A stretch of 64,000 nt of DNA, from contig NZ_WBXN01000004.1 in the NCBI RefSeq assembly GCF_008973465.1, forward strand, positions 1,674,001 through 1,738,000, given 5' to 3'. The translations under genes and the position numbers were made by a program. The notes below the pieces were generated by a model. It saw only the letters and a list, made by a program, of their open reading frames with translations, searched no databases and was not told the DNA's origin. Source of the stretch: Streptomyces sp. SS1-1. GTDB lineage: Bacteria > Actinomycetota > Actinomycetes > Streptomycetales > Streptomycetaceae. Positions 18,038 to 29,189 of the stretch are shown piece by piece; within the stretch, counting starts at the first letter, position 1; the number at the start of each line of letters is the position of its first letter.

Positions 18038-18112
18038 CTAGGGGACTCCTGGGAAGAGCTCGTGATCGCTCGGAAGCGCTCGTGATCCAACAGGTCTGTT
18101 CTGTACGTGCGT

Positions 18113-18152
18113 CAGGGCTCGGGCGGCGCGTCCCTGCGCCGCCCGAGCCCTG
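18113..18152 (-). terminator. Hairpin between gap and pgk
   Basis: Perfect 17-base arms (18113-18129 and 18136-18152) around a 6-base loop, 31 bases past the gap stop. Strong stem without a T-run. Confidence 0.8.
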
Positions 18153-18182
18153 AACCTCACATCGAGGTGCCTGCTCTGGATA

Positions 18183-19268
<1,086 letters not shown>

Positions 19269-19320
19269 CTACCTCTCTGAAGCCGCCGTGGTGACATCCA
19301 GATGCCTCATACACGGCACG

Positions 19321-19353
19321 GCGGCCCGTACCCGTCAGTAGGGTACGGACCGC
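19321..19353 (-). terminator. Terminator after the M14 carboxypeptidase gene
   Basis: CCGTACCC (19326-19333) pairs with GGGTACGG (19341-19348), extended by GCGG/CCGC outside one mismatch; the loop is GTCAGTA. It lies about 66 bases downstream of the carboxypeptidase stop and upstream of gap. Confidence 0.65.
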
Positions 19354-19366
19354 CCCGCCCCGGAGC

Positions 19367-19384
19367 CCGGATCGGCCGATCCGG
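19367..19384. promoter_or_regulatory. 18-base perfect palindrome
   Basis: CCGGATCGGCCGATCCGG reads the same on both strands. It sits between the carboxypeptidase stop and the terminator, upstream of gap. It could be a regulator site or extend the terminator region; nothing decides between these. Confidence 0.35.
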
Positions 19385-19418
19385 TCATGCTCCGCCGGAC
19401 GTGTGCCACGTGGGCGAG

Positions 19419-22373
19419 TCACCTCTCAAGTGAGGAAAATGCCTTTCCGATGAGCGCCGTTCGATCGGCCGCCGAGGGCAGGTGCTCCAGGCCGAAGCCG
19501 AGGAGCACCGTGTCGCGCGTGGTGACCGCGCCGTAGGTCTGGAACAGCGCTCCGGTGCGCGCCCAGTCCTTGAGGACCGCCGGGCTGCCCGGGGGCGGTC
19601 CGGTCGGGCTCCAGGCGCCGAGCGACGACTCGAAGCCCTCCGTCTCGACCGCCGTGCCGCCGACGACGAGCGAGGCCTGGTCGGCGAGGACGCCGCGTCC
19701 GCCGGAGCCCGGGTCGGTGACATAGCTGAGGGAGACCTCGACGGACTTGCCGGCGTACGCGCTGAGGTCGAACTCGACCTGCTGCCAGCCCGCGGAGGCG
19801 CCGGTGAGCGCGTTCCAGCTTCCGCTGCTGCCGGACGCGGTGCAGCCCTGCGAGGACTGCGTGAGGTAGTGCGCGAGCCAGGGGTGCCCGTTCATGTAGA
19901 AGCCGGCCTCGCACTCCTCGGGCACGGTGGCACTGGACGCGCCGTTCTTCTCCGGGAGGGTCGTCCAGTCCTCGGCCCCGGCGGTGTGGGCCTCGATCAG
20001 GACGTTGTCGTAGCCGGGCTCGACGTCCCACAGCAGCTGGGTGCGCAGCGTGGGCTGCTGGGCCGCGGTCACGCCGGTGAGGTCGACGGTCCTGGTCAGT
20101 CGCTTCCAGGCGTCGTCGGTGTGCACGGCGGCCGCCATCCAGGAGCCCGCGAACGGCCCGTAGGGGTTGACCGCCCCCGCGAACCGGCCCGCTCCCGCGC
20201 TCGCGAACTGCGGGAACGTGGCGGCGGGCAGCTGGTCGGAGGTGAGGCTGTAGCTCCCGGCCCGGTCGAGCGGGTTGCCGGGCGCGTCCGCGAGCGTGCC
20301 GGAGAACCCGGCGAGCTCGCCGGACCCGGTGAAGCCGGTGGCGCCGGGCAGGGAGGTACGGGAGTAGGCGCCCAGGTAGTACTGGCTGAAGTCGTTCGAC
20401 AGGGTGCCGTCGCCCAGATTCACGTTGCCGCCGGCCTGCTCACCGGCCTCCAGCAGCTTGCCGCCCTCGTTGAGGTAGGCGCGCAGCTGGAGCTGGGTGG
20501 CGTTGCCGGGGACGCCGGCGCCCGTGTAGTGGACGACGGTGTCGAAGTGGCCGAGCACGCCGAGGGCGTCGGGCGCGCCCTGAGCGGCGACGTCCCACAC
20601 GATCGCCCGGTGCCCGTTGGCCTTCAGGGCGTCCACGTACTTCTGCGCCTGCGGGGCTCCGGCGCCCTCCTCCGCGACCACGAGGACGTCCGCGCGCGGG
20701 CGTTCCGCGATCGTGTAGGTGAAGCGGGAGCTGGAGACCTTCTTGCCGTCGCGGGTCTCGCCGGTGAACCACACCTCGACCTTGTCGCCCTGGTCGCCGT
20801 CGAGGACCTTGGCGCGGTACTCGTCGAAGTAGAGGTTGTCCTCACCGCCGAAGGTCTCGCCGCCCTTCCAGGGCCGCAGTGCCACGTCCCACGTGCGGCC
20901 GCCGTTGACGCGGTACTTGAGCTCCTTGTCGCGCAGCGACTTGCGGGCGACGACGGAGACCTCCTGGTCAGCGCCGCGCGCGTACGACGTGGTGAACGGC
21001 GCCGGCGTGAAGTCGGCGGCCTTCAGGCCGAGCGAGGAGGCGGGCTGGTCGGGACGGTCGGCGCTCTCGGCGACGGAGAGCGCGAAGGGCACGTTCTTGG
21101 CGAACTCGTCCTGGATCAGCTTCTCGTCGTCGGGGAAGTTGAAGACCGACCGGCAGTCCCGCGCGTTCCACTGGTCGTTCGGGTCGATGTTCGACGCGGT
21201 CTGGCAGGTCGACATCTCGGGGGTGAACATCGCCATGCCGTTGACGTTCGACGCGTGCCCGTCCGCCTCGCCGTTGGTCGTGTACAGCTCCGAGGAGACC
21301 TGCGGGTGGTAGCCGGGGATCGCGGAGTTGTCGGGGGTGCCGGCGAGCGCCTTGTACATCACGTCGTCGGGCGTGTCGGTGGCCACCTGCCAGCCGACGC
21401 CGTAGAGCAGGAGTTCGGCGGCGGAGTGGTAGTTGATGCCGTAGGTGAAGCCGACGCGCTTCTGCAGGGCGTCGAGCGCCTTGGTCTCGGGCTCGGAGCC
21501 CGGGGACGCGCCGCGGTAGGTCTCACTGGTGGGGTTGGGGGACGAGCCCTCGTCGTCGTAGCCCCACTTGTAGGCGAAGTTGCGGTTGAGGTCGATGCCG
21601 TCGCCGGTGCTGATGACGCCGTCGCCGTTGACGTCCCGCAGGTTCTTGCGCCACAGGCGGGTACTGGAGTCCTTGAAGGTGTGGTCGTAGCCGTCGGGGT
21701 TGGCCGAGAGGACGAACCACAGCTCGGTCGAGTCGACGATCTTCCTGACCCGCTTGTCCTTCTTGTAGTTGTCCAGGTAGTAGTGCATCAGCCGCCGGGT
21801 CATCTCCGGCGTGATCCACTCGCGGGCGTGCTGGTTGGACATGTACAGCACGGCGGGTTTGGAGCCGTCCTCGGTCTTCGCGGCGTGCTTGGTCAGCTTC
21901 AGGGCCAGGATGTCCTGGCCGCGTAACGTCTTGCCGATGGAGACGACCTTGGTGAGGCCCGGGTTCTGCTGCCCGGTCCGGACGATCTCCTCCTTGAGCC
22001 CGCCGCTTCCGCTGTAGGGGCGGAACACGCCCTCGGCGGCCTTCTCGGTGCGGGCCTCGGCCCGGTCGGTGACCTGGTGCTCGGTCAGGGCGACGCCCTG
22101 CTCGCGCAGTTTCCCGGCCTGGTCGTCGGTCAGGTAGACCTCGACGGTGGCCTTGCCCTGGTCGGGTGCCTGCTCACTGAGTTCATGGCCGTCCTGGCCG
22201 GCCGCCAGCAGCAGGGGTACCTGCTGCTTGGTGACCTCGGCCCGGAAGACCTTCACTTCGCTCGGGTCGGTGTGGGGCGAATTCCCCGGTTGTGCCTGGG
22301 CGATGGGTGCGATACTCGCTCCCCCGACGAGGAGCGCGCCGACAGCGAGGATCGATCTCGCTCTGGGTCTCAT
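19419..22373 (-). CDS. Secreted M14 zinc carboxypeptidase with immune-inhibitor-like C-terminal region; contains a TTA codon
   Basis: 984 residues. A Sec signal peptide (MRPRARSILAVGALLVGGAS, cleaved after AQA) is followed by a propeptide-like region of about 90 residues. The M14 domain has zinc ligands His182 and Glu185 in QHAREW, a third His in NYHSAAE and the catalytic Glu in FTPEMS. The remainder, from about residue 430, resembles the non-catalytic part of immune inhibitor A-like peptidases, with GYDNVLIEAHTAG and beta-rich carbohydrate-binding-like stretches. ATG 22373 follows GGGGGG. Codon 150 is TTA (21924-21926 on the complementary strand), the only one in the window's larger genes, so translation likely depends on the developmental bldA tRNA. 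Confidence 0.9.
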   Translation of the reverse strand: MRPRARSILAVGALLVGGASIAPIAQAQPGNSPHTDPSEVKVFRAEVTKQQVPLLLAAGQDGHELSEQAPDQGKATVEVYLTDDQAGKLREQGVALTEHQVTDRAEARTEKAAEGVFRPYSGSGGLKEEIVRTGQQNPGLTKVVSIGKTLRGQDILALKLTKHAAKTEDGSKPAVLYMSNQHAREWITPEMTRRLMHYYLDNYKKDKRVRKIVDSTELWFVLSANPDGYDHTFKDSSTRLWRKNLRDVNGDGVISTGDGIDLNRNFAYKWGYDDEGSSPNPTSETYRGASPGSEPETKALDALQKRVGFTYGINYHSAAELLLYGVGWQVATDTPDDVMYKALAGTPDNSAIPGYHPQVSSELYTTNGEADGHASNVNGMAMFTPEMSTCQTASNIDPNDQWNARDCRSVFNFPDDEKLIQDEFAKNVPFALSVAESADRPDQPASSLGLKAADFTPAPFTTSYARGADQEVSVVARKSLRDKELKYRVNGGRTWDVALRPWKGGETFGGEDNLYFDEYRAKVLDGDQGDKVEVWFTGETRDGKKVSSSRFTYTIAERPRADVLVVAEEGAGAPQAQKYVDALKANGHRAIVWDVAAQGAPDALGVLGHFDTVVHYTGAGVPGNATQLQLRAYLNEGGKLLEAGEQAGGNVNLGDGTLSNDFSQYYLGAYSRTSLPGATGFTGSGELAGFSGTLADAPGNPLDRAGSYSLTSDQLPAATFPQFASAGAGRFAGAVNPYGPFAGSWMAAAVHTDDAWKRLTRTVDLTGVTAAQQPTLRTQLLWDVEPGYDNVLIEAHTAGAEDWTTLPEKNGASSATVPEECEAGFYMNGHPWLAHYLTQSSQGCTASGSSGSWNALTGASAGWQQVEFDLSAYAGKSVEVSLSYVTDPGSGGRGVLADQASLVVGGTAVETEGFESSLGAWSPTGPPPGSPAVLKDWARTGALFQTYGAVTTRDTVLLGFGLEHLPSAADRTALIGKAFSSLER

Positions 22374-22471
22374 GTACCCCCCTAGCAGTGTTTCGCCACA
22401 GCGACGAATGACTGCCAGGCTCATGCCACATCATGTCCTAGTCAAGAGTGCCGCAAAGAGCGACAAACAGC

Positions 22472-22502
22472 GGTGCCGATGCCCCAACTGGGCATCGGCA
22501 CC
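22472..22502 (-). terminator. Terminator of the uvrC-rapZ-yvcK-whiA operon
   Basis: Perfect 13-base arms, 22472-22484 and 22490-22502, around CAACT. It begins 30 bases past the whiA stop. Confidence 0.82.
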
Positions 22503-22532
22503 CATCTTCTGACATGAAGTCAGCTCACACCG

Positions 22533-23522
22533 TCATCCCACGAGGTTGTCGGCGAGTTCGTCGCTGAGATTCGCCTCGGTGCCCGGGATGCCGAGGTCCT
22601 GGGCCCGCTTGTCCGCCATGGCCAGCAGACGGCGGATACGGCCCGCGACCGCGTCCTTGGTCAGCGGCGGGTCGGCGAGGGCGCCCAGCTCCTCCAGGGA
22701 CGCCTGCTTGTGCTCCATGCGCAGCCGGCCGGCCGCGGCGAGGTGCTCCGGGACCTCCTCGCCGAGGATCTCCAGGGCGCGCTGCACACGGGCCCCGGCG
22801 GCCACGGCCGCGCGGGCGGAGCGGCGCAGGTTGGCGTCGTCGAAGTTGGCGAGGCGGTTGGCCGTGGCCCGCACCTCGCGGCGCATCCGGCGCTCCTCCC
22901 AGGCCAGCACCGACTCATGGGCGCCGAGCCGGGTCAGCAGCGCGCCGATCGCGTCGCCGTCGCGGACGACCACGCGGTCCACGCCGCGCACCTCGCGGGC
23001 CTTCGCGGCGATGGACAGCCGCCGGGCGGCGCCGACCAGGGCCAGCGCGGCCTCGGGACCCGGGCAGGTCACCTCGAGGGAGGAGGAACGGCCGGGCTCG
23101 GTCAGCGAGCCGTGCGCGAGGAAGGCACCGCGCCACGCGGCCTCGGCGTCGCACGTGGCCCCCGAGACCACCTGCGGGGGAAGCCCGCGGATCGGGCGTC
23201 CGCGGCCGTCGACCAGGCCGGTCTGCCGGGCCAGCTGATCACCGCCCGCGACCACCCGAACGACGTAACGCGAGCCGCGCCGCAGCCCGCCGGGCGCCAT
23301 GACGATCAGCTCGGAGCTGTGCCCGAAGATCTCCAGGATGTCCCGCTTGAGTCTGCGGGCCGCCATCGCCGTGTCGAGCTCCGCCTCGATCACGATGCGT
23401 CCGCTGACCAGGTGGAGGCCGCCGGCGAACCGCAGAATGGCGGAGACCTCCGCCTTCCTGCAGCAGGTCCGGGTGACGGGGAGCCGGGAGATCTCATCCT
23501 TCACCGCTGCCGTCATCGCCAT
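22533..23522 (-). CDS. whiA: Sporulation transcription factor WhiA
   Basis: 329 residues. WhiA combines a LAGLIDADG homing-endonuclease-like N-terminal fold with a C-terminal helix-turn-helix. In Streptomyces it acts with WhiB to switch aerial hyphae to sporulation septation. Family text includes [34 protein letters not shown] and, near the C-terminus, [24 protein letters not shown] (HTH). Two starts are possible. ATG 23522 has GGAAGGA 7 bases upstream; ATG 23516 would give an ATGA overlap with yvcK but a 13-base spacing. I prefer 23522. It is the last gene of the operon. Confidence 0.96.
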   Translation of the reverse strand: MAMTAAVKDEISRLPVTRTCCRKAEVSAILRFAGGLHLVSGRIVIEAELDTAMAARRLKRDILEIFGHSSELIVMAPGGLRRGSRYVVRVVAGGDQLARQTGLVDGRGRPIRGLPPQVVSGATCDAEAAWRGAFLAHGSLTEPGRSSSLEVTCPGPEAALALVGAARRLSIAAKAREVRGVDRVVVRDGDAIGALLTRLGAHESVLAWEERRMRREVRATANRLANFDDANLRRSARAAVAAGARVQRALEILGEEVPEHLAAAGRLRMEHKQASLEELGALADPPLTKDAVAGRIRRLLAMADKRAQDLGIPGTEANLSDELADNLVG

Positions 23523-24589
23523 GGGCCGATCCTTCCATGCATCCGAAAAATACGGTCGTACGCGGCGGCGAGGAGCTCCGGGTCGTGCCGGGGCGTCCCG
23601 TCCGTCCGGGCCACCGGGGCCAGCTCGACCGCGGCACCGAGCCGCTTGGCGGCCTCCGTGAGCACTTCGCGGTCGGGCACGGCGGCCTCGTCGGCCAGCA
23701 CCACGTCCAGGGCGAGTTTAGGGGCGTGTCGTCCCAAAACCTCCAAATGACGCTGCGGGGAGAAGCCTTCGGTTTCTCCCGGCTGCGGGGCGAGGTTCAG
23801 GGAGAGTACCCGGCGCGCCTTCGTCTCGGTGAGGGCGTCCAGGAGTTCCGGCACCAGCAGGTGCGGGATGACGGACGAGAACCAGGAGCCGGGGCCGAGT
23901 ACCACCCAGTCCGCGTCCCGCACGGCGGCGACGGCCTCGGGGACGGCGGGCGGGTCGGGCGGCACCAGGTGCACGGACTGCACCTCGCCCCGGGTGAGGG
24001 CGACGGTCGCCTGGCCCCGGACGGTGTCGACCTCGTCGGGCCGCTCCGGGTCGTGCCCCTTGACCAGGGCCTGCAGCTCCAGCGGCACCGCCGACATGGG
24101 CAGCACCCGGCCGTGCGCGCCGAGCAGCTTGCCGACCAGGTCGAGGGCCTGGACGTGGTCGCCGAGCTGCTCCCACAGGGCGACGATCAGCAGATTGCCG
24201 ACGGCGTGGTCGTGCAGGTCGCCCTGGGAGTGGAAGCGGTGCTGGATGACCCGGGACCAGGTCTGGCCCCAGTCGTCGTCGCCGCACAGCGCGGCCAGCG
24301 CCTTGCGCAGGTCACCGGGCGGCAGCACGCCCAGCTCGTCGCGCAGGCGCCCGCTGGAGCCGCCGTCGTCGGCCACCGTGACGACGGCGGTGAGGTCGCC
24401 GGTGATCCGGCGCAGCGCGGCGAGCGACGCCGACAGACCCATGCCGCCGCCGAGGGCGACGACCTTGGGCTGGGCGCCACGGCGGCGCGGCCGGCCGCCC
24501 CGGGTCTCGGTGGTGCGGCCGGCGCGGCTGGCGCGCCCTTCCGGCACCGCCCGGCGCAGCCTGCTCAGCCGCGGAGTACGTCCGGTCAT
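23513..24589 (-). CDS. yvcK: Gluconeogenesis factor YvcK/CofD-like protein
   Basis: 358 residues. The UPF0052/CofD-fold family binds UDP-sugars and affects cell-wall and gluconeogenic metabolism in other bacteria. After a basic, low-complexity N-terminus of about 40 residues come [11 protein letters not shown] (nucleotide/phosphate binding), [14 protein letters not shown] and [18 protein letters not shown], all diagnostic. ATG 24589 overlaps the rapZ stop (ATGA), and its 3' end overlaps the whiA start. It is the third gene of the coupled operon. Confidence 0.93.
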   Translation of the reverse strand: MTGRTPRLSRLRRAVPEGRASRAGRTTETRGGRPRRRGAQPKVVALGGGMGLSASLAALRRITGDLTAVVTVADDGGSSGRLRDELGVLPPGDLRKALAALCGDDDWGQTWSRVIQHRFHSQGDLHDHAVGNLLIVALWEQLGDHVQALDLVGKLLGAHGRVLPMSAVPLELQALVKGHDPERPDEVDTVRGQATVALTRGEVQSVHLVPPDPPAVPEAVAAVRDADWVVLGPGSWFSSVIPHLLVPELLDALTETKARRVLSLNLAPQPGETEGFSPQRHLEVLGRHAPKLALDVVLADEAAVPDREVLTEAAKRLGAAVELAPVARTDGTPRHDPELLAAAYDRIFRMHGRIGPWR

Positions 24590-25602
24590 TCCCGTCCCAT
24601 GTCCCGGTGCACGACCACCGTCTCCACACCCTCGGCCGCGAGGCGCGCGGCGAGCTTCTCCGACATGGCCACCGAGCGGTGCTTCCCGCCCGTACAGCCG
24701 ACGGCGATCGTCACATAACGCTTGCCCTCTCGACGGTAGCCCGCGGCAACCAGCTGGAGCATCTCGGCGTATCGGTCGAGGAACTCCTTGGCGCCGGGCT
24801 GGTTGAAGACATAGGCCGCGACCTCCTCGTTCAGGCCGGTGAAGGGGCGCAGCTCCGGGACCCAGTGCGGGTTGGGCAGGAACCGCATGTCCACGACCAG
24901 GTCGGCGTCGACGGGCAGGCCGTACTTGAAGCCGAAGGACATGACGGTGGCCCGCAGCTCGGGCTCCTCCTCGCCGGCGAACTGGGCGTCCATCTTCGCC
25001 CGCAGCTCGTGCACGTTCAGGCTGGAGGTGTCGATCACCAGGTCGGCGTCGCCGCGCAGCTCGCGCAGCAGCTCCCGCTCGGCGGCGATGCCGTCGACGA
25101 TCCGGCCGTCGCCCTGCAGGGGGTGCGGGCGGCGCACCGACTCGAAGCGGCGCACCAGGGCGTCGTCCGAGGACTCCAGGAAGACGATCCGGCGGGTCAC
25201 CCCGCGCGCGTCGAGGTCGGAGAGGGACTCGCGGAGGTTGTCGAAGAACCGCCGGCCGCGGACGTCGACGACGACCGCGATCCGCGCCACGTTGCCCTGG
25301 GAGCGGGCGCCGAGCTCCACCATGGTGGGGATCAGCGCCGGCGGGAGGTTGTCGACGACGAACCAGCCGAGGTCCTCCAGGCACTTCGCGGCCGTGGACC
25401 GGCCGGCTCCGGACATGCCGGAGATGATCACCAGCTCGGGGATGGTCGCCTCGGGGACCCCGGCCTTCTCGCTGCCCGTACTCACCTGTGCTCCGTCTTT
25501 CTGGCGTGCGTCCTGTAGGGCGGGATCGTCTCCGGAATTCCTGTGCGGGTCCCGGGGCCCGGGATCTCGGTCGGTCATGGCCCCGGTGTCGTGCTCGTTC
25601 AT
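24586..25602 (-). CDS. rapZ: RNase adapter / nucleotide-binding protein RapZ
   Basis: 338 residues. An N-terminal P-loop domain and the conserved C-terminal RapZ domain are present: [19 protein letters not shown] near residue 285 and FGFKYGLP near residue 215. In E. coli RapZ guides small-RNA processing by RNase E; the actinobacterial role is not settled. The P-loop reads GMSGAGRST, with Arg where most P-loops have Lys. Before it is a hydrophilic extension of about 50 residues. ATG 25602 overlaps the uvrC stop (ATGA) and has AGGAG 3 bases upstream. Confidence 0.93.
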   Translation of the reverse strand: MNEHDTGAMTDRDPGPRDPHRNSGDDPALQDARQKDGAQVSTGSEKAGVPEATIPELVIISGMSGAGRSTAAKCLEDLGWFVVDNLPPALIPTMVELGARSQGNVARIAVVVDVRGRRFFDNLRESLSDLDARGVTRRIVFLESSDDALVRRFESVRRPHPLQGDGRIVDGIAAERELLRELRGDADLVIDTSSLNVHELRAKMDAQFAGEEEPELRATVMSFGFKYGLPVDADLVVDMRFLPNPHWVPELRPFTGLNEEVAAYVFNQPGAKEFLDRYAEMLQLVAAGYRREGKRYVTIAVGCTGGKHRSVAMSEKLAARLAAEGVETVVVHRDMGRE

Positions 25603-27722
25603 GTCTCCTGCCCCCGTCGTTCGTCCGGGACGCCCGCGGTCACGGGCTCCCCCGAGGCCCCCGTCGTGGGGTCGGGTGCCTCGTCCTCCATGATCTCTCC
25701 CGTCGCGGTGTTCACGGCGGGTGCGGCCGGGGCCGCCTGCGCGAGGGCCACGGCGATGGTCTCGGCCGTCTTGCGGCCTATGCCCGGCACCTCGCAGATC
25801 TGGTCGATGGTCGCGGACCGCAGCCTCTTCAGCGAACCGAAGTGCTTGATCAGCGCCTGCCTGCGGGTGTCGCCCAGACCGGGGATGTCGTCCAGCGGGC
25901 TCGACCGGAAGCGCTTGGAGCGCTTGGTCCGCTGGTAGGTGATCGCGAACCGGTGGGCCTCGTCACGGATGCGCTGGAGCAGGTAGAGGCCCTCGCTGGT
26001 GCGGGGCAGGATGACCGGGTCGTCCTCGCCGGGGACCCAGACCTCCTCCAGCCGCTTGGCGAGGCCGCACACGGCGATGTCGTCGATGCCGAGCTCGTCC
26101 AGGGCCCGCTGGGCGGCGGCGACCTGCGGCTGCCCGCCGTCCACGACGACGAGCTGCGGCGGGTAGGCGAAACGCTTGGGCCGGCCGTCCTCGTCCTTGA
26201 GGCCGTCGGACAGCGGAGCCGAGGAGACGTCCGTGAGGGGCCCCGACCCGTCGTCCGCACCAGTCCCGGCGGCCTCGGCGGCCCCGTTCGGGCTCTCGCC
26301 GTCGGTCCACTCCCCCGTCCGCTCCTTCTCCGCGAGGTAGCGCTTGAAGCGGCGGGTGATCACCTCGTGCATCGAGCGGACGTCGTCCTGGCCCTCGAAG
26401 CCCTTGATCTGGAACCTGCGGTACTCGCTCTTGCGGGCCAGACCGTCCTCGAAGACGACCATGGAGGCCACCACGTCGTCGCCCTGGAGATGCGAGATGT
26501 CGTAGCACTCGATGCGCAGCGGGGCGCTGTCCAGCTCCAGGGCGTCGGCGATCTCCTCCAGCGCGCGGGAGCGGGTGGTCAGATCGGAGGCGCGCTTGGT
26601 CTTGTGCAGGACGAGGGCCTGCTGGGCGTTGCGCTCGACGGTCTCCATCAGGGCGCGCTTGTCGCCGCGCTGCGGCACGCGCAGCGAGACCTGGGCGCCA
26701 CGCCGTCCCGACAGCCACTCCTGCACCGGCTCCACGGGGTCGGGCAGGGCCGGGACGAGGACCTCCTTGGGCACCGCGTCCCCGGTCTCCTCGCCGTAGA
26801 GCTGCTGCAGGGCGTGCTCCACGAGGGCGCCGGTGGTGATCTCCTCCACCTTGTCGGTGACCCAGCCGCGCTGGCCGCGCACGCGTCCGCCGCGGACGTG
26901 GAAGATCTGCACGGCCGCCTCCAGCTCGTCCTCGGCGACGGCGATCAGGTCGGCGTCCGTCGCGTCGGCGAGCACGACGGCGTTCTTCTCCATCGCCTTC
27001 CGCAGGGCCCCTATGTCGTCCCGCAGGCGCGCGGCGCGCTCGTACTCCATCGCCTCGGCCGCCTCCTGCATCTGCCGCTCCAGGCGGCGCAGATAGGTGC
27101 CGGTACGGCCGGCCATGAAGTCGCAGAACTCTTCCGCCAGCTCCCGGTGCTCCTCGGCGGAGATCCGGTCGACGCAGGGGGCGGAGCACTTGCCGATGTA
27201 GCCGAGGAGGCAGGGGCGGCCGGTGCGGCGGGCGTTCTTGAACACGCCCGCCGAGCAGGTGCGCACGGGGAACACCCGCAGGAGCAGGTCGACGGTGTCC
27301 CGGATCGCCCACGCGTGCGCGTACGGACCGAAGTACCTGACGCCCTTCTTCTTGTGACCGCGCATCACCTGCACGCGCGGATACTCCTCGTTCATCGTCA
27401 CCGCGAGGTACGGGTAGCTCTTGTCGTCGCGGTACTTGACGTTGAACCGGGGGTCGAACTCCTTGATCCAGGAGTACTCCAGCTGCAGCGCCTCGACCTC
27501 GGTGGAGACGACGGTCCACTCCACGGACGCGGCGGTGGTGACCATCGACCGGGTACGCGGGTGCAGGCCGGACAGGTCCTGGAAGTAGTTCGCCAGGCGC
27601 TGACGCAGGCTCTTCGCCTTTCCGACGTAGATCACCCGGCGGTGCTCGTCGCGGAACCTGTACACCCCGGGCGAGTCCGGGATCTGTCCCGGCTTGGGGC
27701 GGTAGCTGGAGGGGTCGGCCAT
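25599..27722 (-). CDS. uvrC: Excinuclease ABC subunit C
   Basis: 707 residues. UvrC makes both incisions in nucleotide excision repair together with UvrA and UvrB, both also encoded in this window. The GIY-YIG nuclease is at the N-terminus ([23 protein letters not shown]). The UvrB-interacting UVR motif is near residue 215 ([20 protein letters not shown]). The RNase H-like nuclease domain includes [23 protein letters not shown], and C-terminal HhH motifs read [11 protein letters not shown] and [12 protein letters not shown]. An acidic, low-complexity insert lies around residues 465-510, ahead of the LVVVDGG motif. It is first in the operon with rapZ, yvcK and whiA. Confidence 0.97.
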   Translation of the reverse strand: MADPSSYRPKPGQIPDSPGVYRFRDEHRRVIYVGKAKSLRQRLANYFQDLSGLHPRTRSMVTTAASVEWTVVSTEVEALQLEYSWIKEFDPRFNVKYRDDKSYPYLAVTMNEEYPRVQVMRGHKKKGVRYFGPYAHAWAIRDTVDLLLRVFPVRTCSAGVFKNARRTGRPCLLGYIGKCSAPCVDRISAEEHRELAEEFCDFMAGRTGTYLRRLERQMQEAAEAMEYERAARLRDDIGALRKAMEKNAVVLADATDADLIAVAEDELEAAVQIFHVRGGRVRGQRGWVTDKVEEITTGALVEHALQQLYGEETGDAVPKEVLVPALPDPVEPVQEWLSGRRGAQVSLRVPQRGDKRALMETVERNAQQALVLHKTKRASDLTTRSRALEEIADALELDSAPLRIECYDISHLQGDDVVASMVVFEDGLARKSEYRRFQIKGFEGQDDVRSMHEVITRRFKRYLAEKERTGEWTDGESPNGAAEAAGTGADDGSGPLTDVSSAPLSDGLKDEDGRPKRFAYPPQLVVVDGGQPQVAAAQRALDELGIDDIAVCGLAKRLEEVWVPGEDDPVILPRTSEGLYLLQRIRDEAHRFAITYQRTKRSKRFRSSPLDDIPGLGDTRRQALIKHFGSLKRLRSATIDQICEVPGIGRKTAETIAVALAQAAPAAPAVNTATGEIMEDEAPDPTTGASGEPVTAGVPDERRGQET

Positions 27723-28078
27723 GTCTCACACCCTACTGGCGAGCGGTGACACTCCGGCGAGCCTGTGGACAACGGAACACCGTGATCATCGGGGTCGGCG
27801 GCAGGTGGGCGGCCCGCCCTCGCCCCGGACGCCCTCGCCCCGTCACCCTCCGTCATGCCGGCGGCGTCCGGACCGACGGGTCGGGACTCGGCCAGGACCG
27901 TACCGCCGTTGCGGCACAAGTGTTGTCGGGGCCTGGCCGACACGCTTCAATGCGGGGGAACTCGGGGCCCTGAACGGCGGCTTACGGATGTGAAGACCCC
28001 CGCTCCGCCCTCGCCGACGGGCCCCGAGCCGTGTGAACGGTCCGACCAGCCGTTGTGCCACCACAGAAAGGCCCCTGC
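27723..28078. other. Non-coding region between uvrC and the HTH gene
   Basis: 356 bases between two divergent genes, so it holds both promoters. I see one clear dyad, TGTCGG (27924-27929) with CCGACA (27937-27942) around seven bases, a possible operator for the HTH gene. No credible small gene, and no good damage-type promoter for uvrC. Confidence 0.5.
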
Positions 28079-29035
28079 ATGCCGCACGCCCCTCAGCACG
28101 CGGACATCGCCGCCGTCACCACCGCGGAGCTGGACACGGCCCTGCGAGGCGGCCCCTTCCACGTCGCCCTGCGTGCCGCGATCGCGGCACGGGGCCTGCC
28201 CCTGCAGCGGGTCCAGCACCATCTGTCCCGGCGCGGGGTGAAGGTCGGCGTGACCAGCCTGAGCTACTGGCAGCAAGGGGCCCGTCGGCCCCAGCGCCCT
28301 GAGTCGCTGCGTGCCGTGCGGGCGCTGGAGGAGATACTCCAGCTGCCCGAGGAGTCCCTGATCAGGCTGCTCGCCGAGGCCGACGGCCCGAGCGCCCACC
28401 AGCGCCCGGCGGCCCGCTCCTACCGCTCCCTGATGGAGGCCTCCGGCGTCCTGGAGCAGCTGCTGTCCGAGCTGGACAGCCCGCGTGACGGCGGCCTGCA
28501 CACGCTGGCCCATCACGAGCGGGTCCGCATCGGGCAGCGCCGTGAGCTGGCGGAGTGCGAGTCGCACCACATCGTGCGGGCCCACACGGACGGCGTGGAC
28601 CGCTTCCTGGCCGTCCACCACGGCGACCCGGGCTGTCTGCCCGAGCGCATGAGGGTGCATGCCCTGGAGAACTGCCGCACCGGCCGCGTGCGGCGGCACC
28701 AGGAGACCGGTGTCCTCGTCGCCGAGCTGCTCTTCGGCACCCGGCTGCGGGCGGGTGAGACCCATCTCTTCCGGTACGGCGTGGAGGACGGCACGGCCAG
28801 CCTCTCCCATGAGTACGCGCGAGGCTTCCCGCTCGCGGGCGGGCAGTACGCCCTGCAGGTCCGCTTCGCCGACGACGTCCTGCCCCTGCACTGTCACCGG
28901 TTCTCCCAGCACTCGGCGGCGGCGCCCCGCGGCGGCCGGCAGCGGCTGGTCCCGAGCGCACAGCATCGTTCCGTCCACCTGGTCGAGCAGAGGGTGCGGA
29001 CGGGGATCGTGGGCATCGGCTGGGCCTGGGAATGA
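28079..29035 (+). CDS. XRE-like helix-turn-helix protein, function unknown
   Basis: 318 residues. The N-terminal 90 residues look like a cryptic XRE-type DNA-binding domain: FHVALRAAIAARGLPLQRVQHHLSRR, then VTSLSYWQQGARRPQRPES and LRAVRALEEILQLPEESLIRLL. The remaining 220 residues are beta-rich and hydrophilic, with many Arg/His and no membrane segment, and I do not recognise the fold. ATG 28079 follows AAAGG at 8 bases. It lies alone between uvrC and the LacI regulator. Conservation beside uvrC in Streptomyces, as I recall it, points to a regulatory role, but no target can be named. Confidence 0.75.
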   Translation: MPHAPQHADIAAVTTAELDTALRGGPFHVALRAAIAARGLPLQRVQHHLSRRGVKVGVTSLSYWQQGARRPQRPESLRAVRALEEILQLPEESLIRLLAEADGPSAHQRPAARSYRSLMEASGVLEQLLSELDSPRDGGLHTLAHHERVRIGQRRELAECESHHIVRAHTDGVDRFLAVHHGDPGCLPERMRVHALENCRTGRVRRHQETGVLVAELLFGTRLRAGETHLFRYGVEDGTASLSHEYARGFPLAGGQYALQVRFADDVLPLHCHRFSQHSAAAPRGGRQRLVPSAQHRSVHLVEQRVRTGIVGIGWAWE

Positions 29036-29083
29036 GCCCTTTGCCCGTTTCCCGGGTTCAGCGGGTCCGGGTGGCGTCGGGTG

Positions 29084-29111
29084 ACGTAAACGCTTGCGCA
29101 AGCGTTTACGT
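29084..29111. promoter_or_regulatory. 28-base perfect palindrome, LacI-type operator
   Basis: The half-site ACGTAAACGCTTGC is followed directly by its exact reverse complement. The centre CTTGCGCAAG with flanking AAACG/CGTTT is typical of LacI/GalR-family operators. It lies 78 bases upstream of the LacI-family start, so it is probably the autoregulatory site controlling the regulator and the kinase behind it. Confidence 0.8.
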
Positions 29112-29189
29112 AGGCTCCCTCATGCGTTACCGTCCGGACGGAGGAAGCCGCAACGGGCGGTCGGAGCGGGCAGAGCGGGAGGAGGCACC

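Noticed and set aside
23254..23290. TTA-like triplets in whiA, rapZ, uvrA and the TerD fusion
   Set aside because: Checked in frame: they are parts of CGT-TAC or CGT/GGT-TAT codon pairs, not TTA leucine codons.
27723..27760. A damage-type promoter for uvrC: GTGTCACCG, eight bases, TAGGGT on the minus strand just before the start
   Set aside because: Only six of nine bases match the upstream box, and the invariant GTG end is lost. Spacing is right, so it may be a decayed copy, but it is not good enough to call.
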